Assembly (NCBI GenBank): GCA_028023455.1
Contig: JAQFVV010000013.1
Span: forward strand, 13,280,258-13,344,257
Length of the DNA stretch: 64,000 nucleotides
Direction: 5' to 3'
Source of the DNA: Epiperipatus broadwayi
Lineage: Eukaryota; Onychophora; Udeonychophora; Euonychophora; Peripatidae
Within the stretch, counting starts at the first letter, position 1, and each line of letters starts with the position of its first letter. Below, in pieces: positions 23,830-35,840 of this stretch. Below the pieces are notes generated by a model. The model did no database searches. It was not told the origin of the DNA and saw only the letters and a program-made list of their open reading frames with translations. The position numbers and the translations under genes were made by a program.

Positions 23830-25195
23830 GTTTGTTCAGAAATGTTTGGATCATCGAAAGTGAATTGCTATATTTCCAGAAAACATAGAACACCAGCCTA
23901 TAAACAAGATTAAGGATTCAAAAATATTTGCAACTCAAATTAGTGAATCATCTGATATTTCCAAAAAAGCTACATTAATCTGTTATGTTAGATATATTGA
24001 TTTTATTTTTGAAGACCTAAAAGAATTTTTGTGTTGTGTAGAACTAGCTTCATATACAACAAGCACTAAAACTTTTAATATATTAAATTTTTATATTGAC
24101 AAGCATGGTTTGGATTGGAAAAATTGTGTAGGTTTATGTAGTGATAGTGCAATTAGTATGGTGGGTAAGAATTGTGGCCTTACTAAAAAAAATTTCAAGA
24201 AGTAGCAATCCCTGATTTATTAACTACAGATTGCATAGTACATTGGCAGTATTTAGCAATTAAAAAATCTATCCCTAGAGTTGAATGAAATCTTAACCAA
24301 ATCTATAAAAATCACAAATCTTGTAAAAAAAAAACAATCTAAATTCTAGACTTTTTGCACTACTTAAATACCAAGAAGTTGGAAGAGAACTCAACGAATT
24401 ATTACTTCATATTGAAGTCAGATGGTTTTCTTGAGATAAAATGCTAAACAGGCTATTTGAATTAAAAACAAAAGTAAAAATATTCTTGGTTGAAAAAATC
24501 ATTTGCAAATTATTTTCATGAAATTGAATGAGTTGCAAAATTAATTTACTTAAATGATATATTTTCCTACATTAATGATTTAAATTTTAGTTTTATGGGG
24601 GAAAAACATTTCATTTACATAATAAAATTGACAGATTTAAAAAGAAAATTCAATTTTAGGTAGAGAAAAGAAAGCAACTGCGACCTGTTTATTATTTATT
24701 ATGATTTTATTAATGAGCACCAAGATGTGGACAAATTGAAGTTAAATAAAATTATCTATCATCACATACAATCTTTGTACAATGGTTTTAAAAAATATTT
24801 TCCATCAGAAATAAACTTATATGAGACGAATTTATGGATTACAAATCTTCTCAGGAATTCTTAGAAATAACACCACAAATTTAAATAATCAAGAATTTGA
24901 ATCTCTCTTGGAAATGAGTTTAGAATTGACATTAAGATCAAACTTTTCCACAGTGAATTTAAATAAATTTTGGATACAAAAATGAAAAATTGAGTATCCA
25001 AGTCTGCATAAAAAAAGCAATGAAAATGCTCATTCTCTTCGCGACAACATATTTGTTAAAGAGGATTTTTGGCAATGTGTACTATAAAAAATTCAGAAAC
25101 CACCTTTCCATAGGTTCGTCTCTTCACCTCACTTTAAACAATTTGACACAAAATCTTGAATTATTAATTGAAAGAGAATAAGAATAACAGTAGCA
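23830..25195 (+). pseudogene. hAT (ZBED5-like) transposase remnant 2
   Basis: Blocks of a ZBED5/GTF2IRD2-type hAT transposase are readable in order, across several frames. About 24105-24180 has WKNCVGLCSDSAISMVGKNC (the catalytic-core block usually CVGLCTDGAASMxG). About 24205-24250 has IPDLLTTDCIVHWQYLAIK. About 24415-24470 matches the usual TEVRWLS block. The C-terminal dimerisation domain follows near 24960-25180: a broken FWIQ..IEYPSLHKKAMKM block, then LILFATTYLLKRIFGN and LSIGSSLHLTLNNLTQNLE. Stops and frameshifts are frequent. A plausible right terminal repeat lies at 25680-25712. It belongs to the same superfamily as the element at 6.7-8.2 kb but retains more of the protein. Confidence 0.8.
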
Positions 25196-25679
25196 TTAAA
25201 GTTTTAAATAAGTCATTTTCTTTTATTGCCACCATCTCGATGATTCTTTGGCTTTTAATTTTGTGATTTTTTTTTTGTGTTCAATATTTTTTATAGTAAT
25301 TATTATGTGATTACATTACAATAATTATTATATGATCTGTAATTTTTGAATCATTAGCATTTTCTGTGATTTTATGGAATATTATTTAATTCTTAATTAA
25401 CATTATAATTATATATTTTGTGATTTTACAAGTGTACTTTTTATAGGTAATCAATATTTCTTGTGCTCATTATTCTATGATTTTTTTTTTGTAATTATAT
25501 TGTATGAAAAGTAATACAATTAAGTAGGACATTATATCAATGACAAGTGAGTAAAAAAGCAGCATGCATTTTTAGGAATCGAACCAGTAATATGTATAAT
25601 GTCACAGCTAAAAAGAAATTAAGATAATTTATTTTAATTATGTTACTGATTCATGGAAATTTTTTCTGGAATCTTAAGT

Positions 25680-25712
25680 GGTCTACAGAAAGAAAAATAT
25701 TGAGAAACACTG
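25680..25712 (-). repeat. right terminal inverted repeat of hAT 2
   Basis: Read inward from the end, the sequence is CAGTGTTTCTCAATATTTTT, with the CAGTG start and the TTTCTCAA pattern common in ZBED-type hAT ends. The bases after it are catgtata. I did not find the same 8 bases next to a left end, so the element's 5' boundary is unknown. Confidence 0.55.
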
Positions 25713-25940
25713 CATGTATATCTCTTTTTTAATATTTTTTCTTAAGTTTCTAATAATATATGCATTTTTCATTGATATATACCTATTGCTTGTTTTTTTC
25801 TTAATTTTTTTTTTTCAATGCTGAATTTTTTTATCTCATTTTTATTATACCTTTTTCTCTTAATTTAGTATGCTAGTAATTGTATTAACAACTTAAACAT
25901 ATAAATTCTTATAAAATAATTATAATTTCATAATTTTTAG

Positions 25941-26080
25941 AAGAATGGTCTCGGAATGATCTAGATTATAAAGAAGTCTTGAGTTTAGAGTTGGAACGAC
26001 AACAAATACAACGAGAATTAGAATTGGAAATGCAGAAAGATCAGGAAGAAAAACGAGAAAACGTCATCATTCAGAAAATG
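25941..26080 (+). CDS. ZC3H13: ZC3H13/Flacc orthologue, conserved helical exon
   Basis: This exon gives the best identification. It encodes EEWSRNDLDYKEVLSLELER followed by QQIQRELELEMQKDQEEKRE and NVIIQKM. Vertebrate ZC3H13 has the same arrangement: an acidic lead, DY-x-ELSLE, K/R-R-Q-x-IQREL, and EKREEIIIKK. The segment is predicted to be a charged helix or coiled coil; I infer it contacts complex partners. The acceptor taatttttAG precedes it, and the donor AAAATG|gtgatg fits better than the alternative AGT|gtaatc at 26104; both leave phase 0. It joins one base from the previous exon and continues in phase into the Ser-rich exon at 32192. Confidence 0.9.
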
Positions 26081-26518
26081 GTGATGCTTTCAAAGCAGCC
26101 CAGTGTAATCTTAATTTTACTAATCTTCATTCAGCTTAAATTACTAACTTGTCTTATATACATGCTTGGTTGTGCGTTTATATATACTTGTATGCATATA
26201 TGTAGTTGTGGAAATGTATATTTTAATATGCTTATCTGTTTATGTGTAACTAAGTTGGTGTATAGATACATATTAATCATTATAAATTACATTTATTAAC
26301 ATTAAATATTCTAACAAATAACTGGTATAACCCCCTCTTCTTTCAAAAAAATATAAAATCACATATGTAAAGAATTAAACAGATAAATATTTTAGCATAA
26401 ATACATGTGACTAGATATTTGAAGTTGTTTTATAAACCAATTATTTGATTAAAATGTTTAATAGTAAATGTTATTTATTTATTATCTAAATAATATAAAA
26501 ACACTGTCAGATAATGAA

Positions 26519-26742
26519 AATTATTCTACACGAATAAAGTGTGATAAACAGAGCAGCCAAAATGCAAAAAACATTAATTATAAACAACAATTTGCACTGG
26601 AATATTAACCGTTCAATTCCAATATGTCGCCATGATTCTAGTATACAGTATTGAAAGTGCTTGGCAAATTGTTATTTATAATTGTTTTTTTGCATTTTGA
26701 CTGCTCTGATTATCATGCTTTATTCGTGTAGAATAACTTTTA
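26519..26742. mobile_element. foldback MITE, about 220 bp
   Basis: Long terminal inverted repeats of about 75 bases: the left starts ttattctacacgaataaag and the right, reverse complemented, gives the same word. Internal shared words include agagcag-caaaatgcaaaaaa. The unpaired centre is only about 70 bases (ccgttcaattccaatatgtcg). It has no coding capacity. I could not fix a target duplication, so the superfamily is open. Confidence 0.85.
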
Positions 26743-28095
26743 TTTATTATCTCTAAATTACCTTTATGACTTAATTAATTGTTTATATTATTATGCATGC
26801 TTATATGTTAAGTAAGTTATCTGAAAAGCAAATGTTATGATTTCAAACTCTTTTGACAGGGGGAATTATGATAGTATATGGTGCATATAATTATGTATCT
26901 GAAGGTATTTGTGGATTGTTTATCTTACTCAATCACTATGATGGTCAAATATCCAATATGATTTATTTGTCCATAATGTTGTCACAAACAGAAATAAATA
27001 AATCTTGAGAAGATCTCAATGGAGATGAAAGCCGGTTTGATAAAATATTTAAATATAATTATTAATAGTTGTTTATTTCAATCTTGTTTGATTGATTATA
27101 TATTTATTGTTTATCTTCTACATTTTAGTATTTACAATATTGCTAATACTTGTCATATTTGTAAAACCAATCAGGATTATATAATAAAGATAAGGAAAAA
27201 GTAAAAGTTGATTTTTTTTAACATTATAGCACAGAAAATCAAAGTGATTTTAAATTAGTTGTATTATAAAGTAAACTTAGAATCATTCCTATGCTATCAA
27301 AATGGATTTTTTTTGCCCATTTTATTATAATTTTATATATACTGTTTGGAAAGATTGACATCTTTGTAATTTTTTTTTGAAAAAGTGATATAACCTTGTA
27401 GACCATTAGAATTATACACATTTAAAATCTTAATCACCTATTCTCTATGCTTAAAATTATATTGTAGTATATGCAGAAAGATAAGAAAATACTTGAATGT
27501 TAGAGTTTTTAGCATTTAAAAAAAGTTTAATAATGTTAGTTCATGCTTTTCTTTTCTTTATTATTATCTATTGATCAGAAAATTGTATGATATTTGAAAA
27601 TACCAAAATGGTCTATCATAACTTATTCATTTGATTTACCTATCACCTCTTGTTTCATTTGGAAAATAAGGCAAGAAATGTTAGCTTGTGAGTCTTATTA
27701 TTGGATCAAATGCTCAGACAGTATGTGCTTTTATTATATAATTATTATATCATGATCAGTATATATATTTGAGAAGGGGGAAGGAGTGAAGCAGTAGCTT
27801 TAGATATCATAGAAATGTCAGTGTTCAAAAATGAATTTTTAAAACATTATGTGAAATAATTTTTTTGTATGTTTTTAATATAAGAAAAAGTACTATTCTG
27901 GAGAGTTATATTAGGATATATTATTATTAATACTATAAAATAGATTAAAATGATCAAAAGACAACTCAGACTTAGCAAATTTAAGACACAGTAATATCGT
28001 TTAGTGATAATGAAGTTGAGCTAAAAGAGTAGATTTACCAAGAATTAAAGATATGAAAATGAATAGAATGACTGAAAAGCTAAAAATAGTAGCTG
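26743..28095. other. AT-rich intron segment
   Basis: No supported feature. Open frames such as 27019-27204 are Ile/Leu/Tyr-rich and look like chance. Confidence 0.5.
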
Positions 28096-28099
28096 GTAT

Positions 28100-28560
28100 A
28101 CTATAGTGCATCACTTAGAGATTTAATAAGTAATAATGAAAATGAATACTAGTGTAGCATTCGCTAAACAATCTCTTAACAAATATATTAGGGTTAAATA
28201 GACTATAATTGTAAATTGGATTTAGTGGTGTATGGATGTGAAAAATGAATAATTTAAAAAGAAGAAATCTTTTGGAAGTCTTTAAGATATGGATGTGGAA
28301 AAATAGAAAGAATAATCTTAGTTGAAAACATTAATGATATGAAATTATAACAAAAGTGCCATTATTGAAAAAAAAAAAGAAAAATAAATAGATTAGTTTT
28401 GTTTTGGAAAAGTATTTTGAAAATTTTATTAGAAAAATTTAGAAGGAAAAAAGATAAAATTAATCTTAAAAATGGAAGTGAGAATTGGACATTATGGAAA
28501 TGTCATTGAAGGATATATGAAACTTGCTTTAAAACAAAATCTTATAATGAGAAAATGGTA
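28100..28560 (+). pseudogene. LINE reverse transcriptase C-terminal remnant
   Basis: Read through stops, the + strand gives a block ending DLVVYGCEK near 28215-28255, followed by a region aligning with the LEVFEMWMWRKMERI segment of LINE RTs (here WKSLRYGCGKIERIILVE), a Lys-rich stretch and SENWTL. The YGCE block followed by the aromatic- and basic-rich segment is typical downstream of the RT palm in several non-LTR clades. It is too decayed to assign a clade. No poly(A) end or target duplication was identified. Confidence 0.55.
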
Positions 28561-29080
28561 CTGGGTAATATGTGTATGTATTTTTTTTTTTGTTCTTTAG
28601 AAGCAATCCATGTATTGAAGTTTCAAATAGTAGTCATAAGATATTAAAATGATGGTATAAGATTTGCAAATAATTTTTGAGATCCAAAGTCTTGATAGAT
28701 ACGATGTAATTATATTATAAATAATCATAGTAACTTAAGAATGCTATGGGGCAAAAATATTTGACAGATTTTTCTTTAAATAAGTTATAAGATAATAAGT
28801 TAAAAATGGTTTCACTTTTGGTTTAAAGATGTATCTTGGCAATCTGAAGAGTAATTAGAAATATAGACAAAAATTCCTATTAAAACTCAGTATTTATATA
28901 TTGTAATGTTTATTTATATACGTTGCAAATATATTGGCATTTGGTAAAAGCTAAAAAAAAAATAAAAGTAAATTTAGATTTTTTTTTTTTTTTGACTATA
29001 ATTTTTTTTTTAAAAAAAATAACGTACAATGAAAGTTAAATTATTCTTTCGTATTTTTTTTTAATGTAATTAGAAATAAA
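28561..29080. other. AT-rich intron segment
   Basis: Contains homopolymer T and A tracts, for example around 28980-29020. No other feature is seen. Confidence 0.5.
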
Positions 29081-30180
29081 AGTAGAATTGGAGAGAACAA
29101 AAGAATTCCAAAAGTAAAAAAAAGATAAGCTAAAAGAAAAAGTTTACTAATTAAACATGGCCGAAAAACTTGATAAAAAAAATGAGAACTTAGTAATTGA
29201 AAAATGATAAAGACTGTATAAGATTATAAACACAAATCGCCATGATAATAGCATGTGCAGAAGTCTGAAAACTGGACCTCTAGTATAAAGGAGGGGTTCG
29301 GTTGGAGGAACGTCTTGGTTTGCCTGATATTCTTTTGGTTGGTTTTGGATTAAAGAATCCAGACTACTCTACGATGAAAAAGTTCTTCATACGAGAGTAG
29401 ACCGGAGCTTTAGCTGACATCGTTCCCGATGGACACCAGAGAAGCTTACGCGACTAGCCTATGGAACCAGCGCCAAGATCAATTTATAATCAATGGCCGT
29501 GAGCTCATTTTAACCCCGAAAAACTATGCATAGTTATCTACAACCATCGTGAATTCACTAAAACTTACCGGTAAGTTATGCTTCATTATCCTGATTGTGA
29601 TAAATTTAGCCATTTTGCAAACTACTCGTAAAAATAAGCTTATAACAAGACCCCGATATAGACTTTCATTTAATTAATCAAGAGACTCTTGTGTACCCAA
29701 GAACTTTTAATTACTTATGTTAATTGCTTTATTTTATTAATATTTCACATCTGAATTAAGTGTGTTCTCTCCAATTTATTTGATAAATAATTTACTTCAA
29801 ACATTTTTTTAATCTATTAGAATAAAAATATTTCTAATACCAATTTTCATTTGTACGTTATTAATAATAATTATTATTTTTTATTGTTTAATTTATTATT
29901 AGTTTAATAAGATTTAAAACATAATTTACCTTTGCCAATATGTTTCAATAAGCCCAGGAATAATAATCTTAAAAAAATAATTCTCGTTACGGTATGATGT
30001 AATACCGATTAGTTTAAAAGTATTTTTCTTTTTTTTTATTCGTGAGATGTTATTTGACTATTTCAGCGGACTGTAGAATAAAAGGTCCTGGCGCCCATAT
30101 TAAATAAATTAAAAGCTGATTTCGTCAATAGTATAATTCTCAACAATTAATAGGCCGAGTTTGATCAGGAAATATAGTTA
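29081..30180. other. GC-richer insert with palindromes and an LTR-like look
   Basis: Composition changes sharply at about 29270-29580. This patch has a TATA-like tctagtataaaggagggg at about 29279-29296, a hairpin ctactct..agagtag at about 29361-29399, a perfect 14-base palindrome at 29522-29535 and a perfect 16-base palindrome at 29562-29577. Inverted copies of aattggagagaaca occur near 29088 and 29765. Near 30090, tggcgcccat resembles the start of a tRNA-Lys-type primer-binding site. A decayed LTR is possible, but no pol sequence is nearby. Confidence 0.35.
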
Positions 30181-32191
30181 TGTTTTTAGAAATAGAAATA
30201 CAACTTTCTTCTTTTCAACATAACTTGATCAACTCGCACGCAGTTTATATTAGCGTGTAGAGGCCTAGCAAAACGGAAAACGTTATAATATATACCTGCA
30301 TATATAATAGACTGATAGTGATTAATAAATGCAATTGAAACATTTGAGTGGAATAATAAAAAGCCTCTAGTATATATATTTTTAAAAAAGCTATTTGATT
30401 TCATAATTTTGACTTCTACAGTGATTTATGATTAATATTATATGCTTTGACATTCAGAGAAATAAAAATACAATATTATATTTATCTACAAATCACTCTT
30501 GTGAATATCTATATAATGAATTTATTTTAAAGAATTGAATTTAAAAATGATGAGCTATCTTTGTTTTTTTTTTTTTTAGATGTTTCTAAATTAAAACTCT
30601 GACAAGAAACATATCTACGAAATACAAAAAAAGTTGTAAAGATATTTTTTGTCTAATGAATAAAAATCATCCAATAATAGTCTAATGATTTTAATCAAAA
30701 TATAACAGCTTTTTTTTTTTATATCCATTTATGAATAAAAACAATGATCGCTGAAGTGTATTCCTCCTTGATTTTGCCTAGATATCTGTTCAGAGTTAGT
30801 TTACTTTTGATACAGAAAAGCTTATTTTTGTTAGATATTGTGAAAATCCTCATAAAACATTTTCACAATGTTTTTGAATTATGTAATTTTACTATTCAAA
30901 ATACATTTAATAATGATGAGGATATAAGTTTGAATTCTAAGGCTTAGAATGGTATTTAATGGAGAGATGGTAAATTATCAGTAAATTGAAGCAGTTAATT
31001 TTGTTAGATCTTTGAGCTCATGCTTTCAAATTACTTAGAGCAATTCAAAATTTTAAATTAATTTTAATGGTAATGTAGCAACTGAATTTTTGTTAACTGA
31101 TTTTGTGAATGTTTTTTTTTTTTTTTTTAAATTGATGAAGTCAAATTTTTTCTATTACTTGATATCAGATTAACTTTCTTTAAATTTAACTTATAAATCC
31201 TTTTAAAAAAAATTTTGTAGTATATTTAAAATTTTTTGCATAAATCTCTCTAGTTGATTGATCGTTTTAAATGCTTTCACTGTAAAATCTCATTCCTTCA
31301 TTAGATGATCACAATTTAAATCGTAATATATATTTGGAAACTTGTTCATTTTTGTTTTGTTTTATACTTATATAATATTTATGAGGAAAATTTAAGAATA
31401 AAGACAATTTATAATAATTATTTGTTTCTTTGGAGTTTTTTTTTGTTGGTATTATATCAGGAAAAAAATATTTTTAATTGCTTTTGTAACTAAGAATTGA
31501 CTTCTTACATTTTTTTTAGTACTTGCTCTATCAGGTTTATGTTTTTTTCTGCACATACTATTGCTATCATTCTTTAGATAATTTCATGAGTTGCTATCTT
31601 CTATAGGAAATGTAATAATAATATGATATTCAACAGTAATGTAAATAAAATAGTTTCTTTGTTTAGACACTCAAACATGACTAACTATAGCACATTGAAC
31701 ATCCTAATTTAAATTTATCCGATGTGTCATGTTATTGATAATTAGCCACCATGATTTGTAATTGCAATTCTTAATGAATTATCTCTACTTTTTGTTTTCC
31801 TTTGTATATAAACATTAATTATTAAAGAAAATATATAATCTTAATCATCTCTAAAACTATACTGATATTGTTCAGTATTAATAATCTGATGCAAATTAAT
31901 TTGAAACATAGTTGCATAGCCTTTGAAATTAATCATTCTGAGTAAACAGTCGTATAGTTTCTGTTTATTGGTAACAAGATTGATGCATTTATTTATATGT
32001 TTGAATGTTCATAGGGAAATTTTTACATATAATGTTTTTATGTATATGTAGTTATTATTAATCAGTAACATTAGCTATTCTGTGCCCACTTTTAAAATAC
32101 ATTCTAATCTAGTTAATTCATATTTTTTACTTATTTTTGAAATAACTTTTTTTTTTTTTGTAATGTAATTTTTTTGCTGTTGATTTATCAG
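30181..32191 (+). other. ZC3H13 intron, AT-rich, no genes seen
   Basis: Only random short frames. It ends with a long T tract and the acceptor gatttatcAG at 32190-32191. Confidence 0.55.
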
Positions 32192-32451
32192 GTTTCAAGT
32201 AGTGACTCTGAAAGTTCACAGAGCTCAAGTAGTTGCAGCAGTAGTTCCAGCTCTAGCAGTTCCACTCCACCTCCTAGACCGAAGAAAAAAGAACGCAAAG
32301 GTCCTCAAACACCACCTGTTGCAGCAGTGCCAGGAAAGCAGAAAAGTTTTTTTAAAGAAAAAGCAAGAAGTCAGGAAGAAATTTTGTCAGCTAAAAATAA
32401 GGGTCCTCGTACACCCAGTCCTTTTGAGGCAGCTTTGAGAGAGGCTAAAAG
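32192..32451 (+). CDS. ZC3H13: ZC3H13/Flacc orthologue, Ser-rich and GPRTPSP exon
   Basis: The exon encodes an acidic Ser tract (SSSDSESSQSSSSCSSSSSS), a TPPPRPKKKERKGPQTPP block, then KSFFKEKARSQEEILSAKNK and GPRTPSPFEAALREAK. The phrase KKKGPRTPSP followed by a short Pro/acidic segment is present in vertebrate ZC3H13 at the matching place, downstream of the QREL helix. The tract is low complexity and presumably disordered; TP and SP sites suggest proline-directed phosphorylation. Acceptor TTTATCAG|GTTTCA and donor AAAAG|gtaaaa are standard. It starts in phase 0 and leaves two bases (AG), which the exon at 60369 completes to AGA (Arg). The next intron is about 27.9 kb. Confidence 0.88.
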
Positions 32452-34984
32452 GTAAAATAATGTTAAGAAAAATTACTTTTAAAATATTTTGCTTTGTATT
32501 TGTTGTGTTTTTTTTTTTTAATATCTGCTCAGACAGCAACAATATAAAATGGGATCAGCAATAAATAATCATAAACGATTTTTGTATGTATAATACATAT
32601 GCATAGTGGAAAATGGTATTAAGATTTATCTGTGATATAGTATGAAAATCTTTGAAACTACATCATCTTACTTTATATTTTAGTTTTTGTGCGATGTTGT
32701 AAATTATTTATATTAGATTCTCTACCCAAAAATAGAGTTGGCTAACTAGGCAATAAAAAACCATGACCAAAGAGATAATACTTGATCATCTTTGGTAGTA
32801 ATTTTCCATTGATTGTCATCTCTCTAATATAACATATTATTACATCTTAAATTTAGAGTTAAACAATAAAATAATGAAGCATCTTATATCATTAAAATAT
32901 ATATGTATTATACAGATCTCCCTTTCAATAAGGTTGATGATTCTGAATTAATCATTTCCATCTTGCATTTAAGCATAGTTTATAAGAATCAGTTATATTT
33001 TACAAATCATATTCGGCTGTATTGGATCATATTGACATTGATGTGGATGATCAAACTGCTAGTTGGTTATTACACCAAAGCTATACTCAAAAGGTAAAAC
33101 AGAAAGCTCTTGTATCTCAAAAAGCATTTTTATAGAGTATAGATCCTTAAGCATTATTTTCTTTGCTAAAAGAATGCCTTAAAATAACTTCCCTCGGATA
33201 TCTTTCTCCTAATTGCTCAGTTAAACATGTAAGAGGGATGTGACCAAATATTTATATCTAAAGTTGTAATGAGCAAGGAGAACAGACAGGTTTGAAAATA
33301 ATACATATAAGGAAACAAAAAAAAAAAAGGTTTATTTACAATGGTTAATAAATACTAGAAAAAAGTCTAAAATATATTCATACCTGAAAAGACCATTATA
33401 GACTTGAGCTCTGATATGCTACATGAATGATTGATATACATTTTCATATATTTATTATATTATAAAAATATATTAATATAATAACAATAAATATTAAGAA
33501 TAAATAAAAAATAAATAAAGTATGTAGAAATAATAATTAAAAGCCTTTATCTAGATAAAAAATGTAAGTCTTATCAAATATTCAGAATCCTGATTTTTTT
33601 TTTTTATCAATTGATCAAAATAAGTTTGAATCTTTGATCTAATTTTATGTGATAGTAACTATTCATACAAAATCCAGTTCCTTATCTGGCATTCATTATG
33701 AACCATGATAATGGCTGTACATGTAAATTCCTTATAAATTACCTTAATTAAATAGTTTATTTATTTTTCATCATTAAAGTATATAAATTAGATTAACCTT
33801 AACAAATATTAAATAACTATGATATTAATTTTAAAAATATTTCCAGCTCAAAGACAGAAAAAAAGATACAAAGTTAAAAATATTTATAAATAATTAATTC
33901 CAACTTTGATATTTTAATTTATTATTTTCATACCTTTATGAGCTTATAATTTTCAATGGAATGCATAAATTTGCCATCAAATTTTCTTTCAACAACAATA
34001 TTTATATATTCCCTTTAAATAGGTTTTCATAGATCCTTATAAATGTATTGGCATTAATATTAAGCTGCTAGCTCAATGTGTTGACACTCCTTTAACTTTT
34101 TATATATGTGAAATTAATTTAACTATTTCATTATTATTATTTTTTTTTCACTTTCTTTTTTTTCTGGTTCACATATCAAATTTATAGTGATCTGGAAACT
34201 TGTATGGGCAGACCATTCTAGTCTAAATAGAGTCTGCATTATTGGTTATTACTATTGAAAATGCCAATTGGAGATAACACAATATGATGTAAAAAGAATT
34301 AACTTTCCATTATTATCTAAACAATTTGTGTAATTATATATATATATATGCTAGGATACTTTTGATTCTTTGATTACTTTAAATTATGCTTCATTTCAGG
34401 GGACATTATTAATTTAAGAATAATATTATTTCTCTCATTATTACTGACTAATTTTTTATCTTGAATGCCAAATGGTATACTCTAACCAATACACTTATGA
34501 TCAAGCATAAATATACTTGCTGCTATATATCATAGAAAATAGTTCATAGTAATCATAAGATTACAGTGATCTTCAATATATTAAACACAAGGCATACATA
34601 ATAATAATAAAAAGTACTGAGTTATTATATAAGAAATATAAATAATAATAATCCTGAAAATAAAAATTATAGTAATGAAAATTATTATAATAAAAATAAT
34701 AATTATCCTGAAATAAAAAAAAAAAAAAAAAGGAATAAAATAAATGGTATTCTTTTTTTAAAGATTATGGTAATGTTATGGTTATAAATAATTCAACTCT
34801 TAAAATAGCACAATTAACCTCTACATATTTTTTTTTTACTTAGGGTTAACTTGATTTGTGACCCATAAAACTATAAGAATAACCACGACTATATTTTTTA
34901 ATAAGTATAAATTGTTGATAGTCATATTTTGATAGATAGAATCATGTAATTTGGTTTAAAGAAATATATATAATTATAATTGGT
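32452..34984 (+). other. start of 27.9-kb ZC3H13 intron, AT-rich
   Basis: Contains AT microsatellite (for example about 34335-34350), AAT-rich tracts at 34590-34740 and no supported gene. Confidence 0.5.
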
Positions 34985-35024
34985 TCTCATCTGATCCTTC
35001 GTGTCAGCTGCGGGTGGCGCGATT

Positions 35025-35225
35025 TCTAGCTAAATTTCTAGAAATATGCCGTTTCCGCGGCCGCACCCAAGCCTTTAAGCATTCTTTCTAAAATAAATCC
35101 TAGAAAGATTGTTAACTCGGAGTTAAGTCTTGTTTCTACGCTAAAAGGTAGAGTGTTAACTCGGAGTTAAGTCTTCTTTCTACGATAAAATCTAGAAAGA
35201 GTGTTAACTCGGCTTAGCGGCTAAC
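35025..35225. repeat. tandem subterminal repeats of element A
   Basis: Units of about 48 bases contain gttaactcggagttaagtct preceded by an imperfect dyad of the form tttcta..taaaa..tagaaa. Two units are nearly identical, a third ends in gttaactcggcttagcgg, and a fourth dyad lies near 35022-35045. Subterminal tandem motifs of this kind are often transposase-binding sites; that role is inference here. Confidence 0.75.
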
Positions 35226-35435
35226 GGTGTGGCTTTTTCCGATGCTAAAAAGCAGAGGAAAATGCCATAGTTGTTTGTGTCACGCACTATATCGTAATGC
35301 TGTGTTATGTATTTGATGTAACAATATCGTACGAGGGTGTGTTAATTTGATCGTGTCAAAAGTATTTAAATTTTCATCGGGGCCTTTTTTTTTTAAGACG
35401 AATTGATGTACTGTTACCTTTTAACAATTTAAACA

Positions 35436-35840
35436 GTGGTCATGATTGTTCCTCGTAAAGCTATAAGCCTCCTAAATTCTCGATTAGGGTGGGGTAGCGT
35501 AAAATTTTTAAACGATCATGCTTTGTGTCACGTTTTAGCGAGAAATTTTCCGAGACCAAGAAGATGGCTAATTCAAACAACAGAAAACTTGAAAAGATGG
35601 GAATTGCCAGACACCAAAGCCGGCGCTGGAATATTTCTACAGCAGAAAAAAAAAAAATTAACCCTGCTGCTGAAAGAAAAGATTGGATTGTGCGGCAAAT
35701 ATGTGCAGATTTGAGTTCCAAAAACATCTTTCGACTTTCATTTGTAAGTCTCGTTGTGGCCGACGACGGAAATGTTCACTTCATAAAGGCAAGCTTGTTT
35801 GAGGGATTCCAAATGGCCTTCGTCAAATGTCAAAAATAAA
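35436..35840 (+). pseudogene. putative ISXO2-like transposase N-terminal fragment, frameshifted
   Basis: Three overlapping frames each carry part of one domain. The first (near 35595-35645) has RWELPDTKAGAGIFLQQ, the second (35743-35790) CKSRCGRRRKCSLHKG, the third (about 35791-35820) SLFEGFQMAF. In that order they resemble the N-terminus of ISXO2/IS1595-type DDE transposases: a W..P...A..FLQ helix, a Cys-rich zinc ribbon, and S-x-R/H-KGS-FFEG. Element B has the first helix in its own frame (YLWDVPNRESEAVAFLQ). An A-run near 35645 and a second indel break the frame, and no DDE catalytic domain follows. The ATG at 35568 opens the longest single frame. Confidence 0.45.

Noticed and set aside
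35461-35727. 88-codon frame on the - strand
   Set aside because: Antisense shadow of the transposase-like stretch on the + strand.
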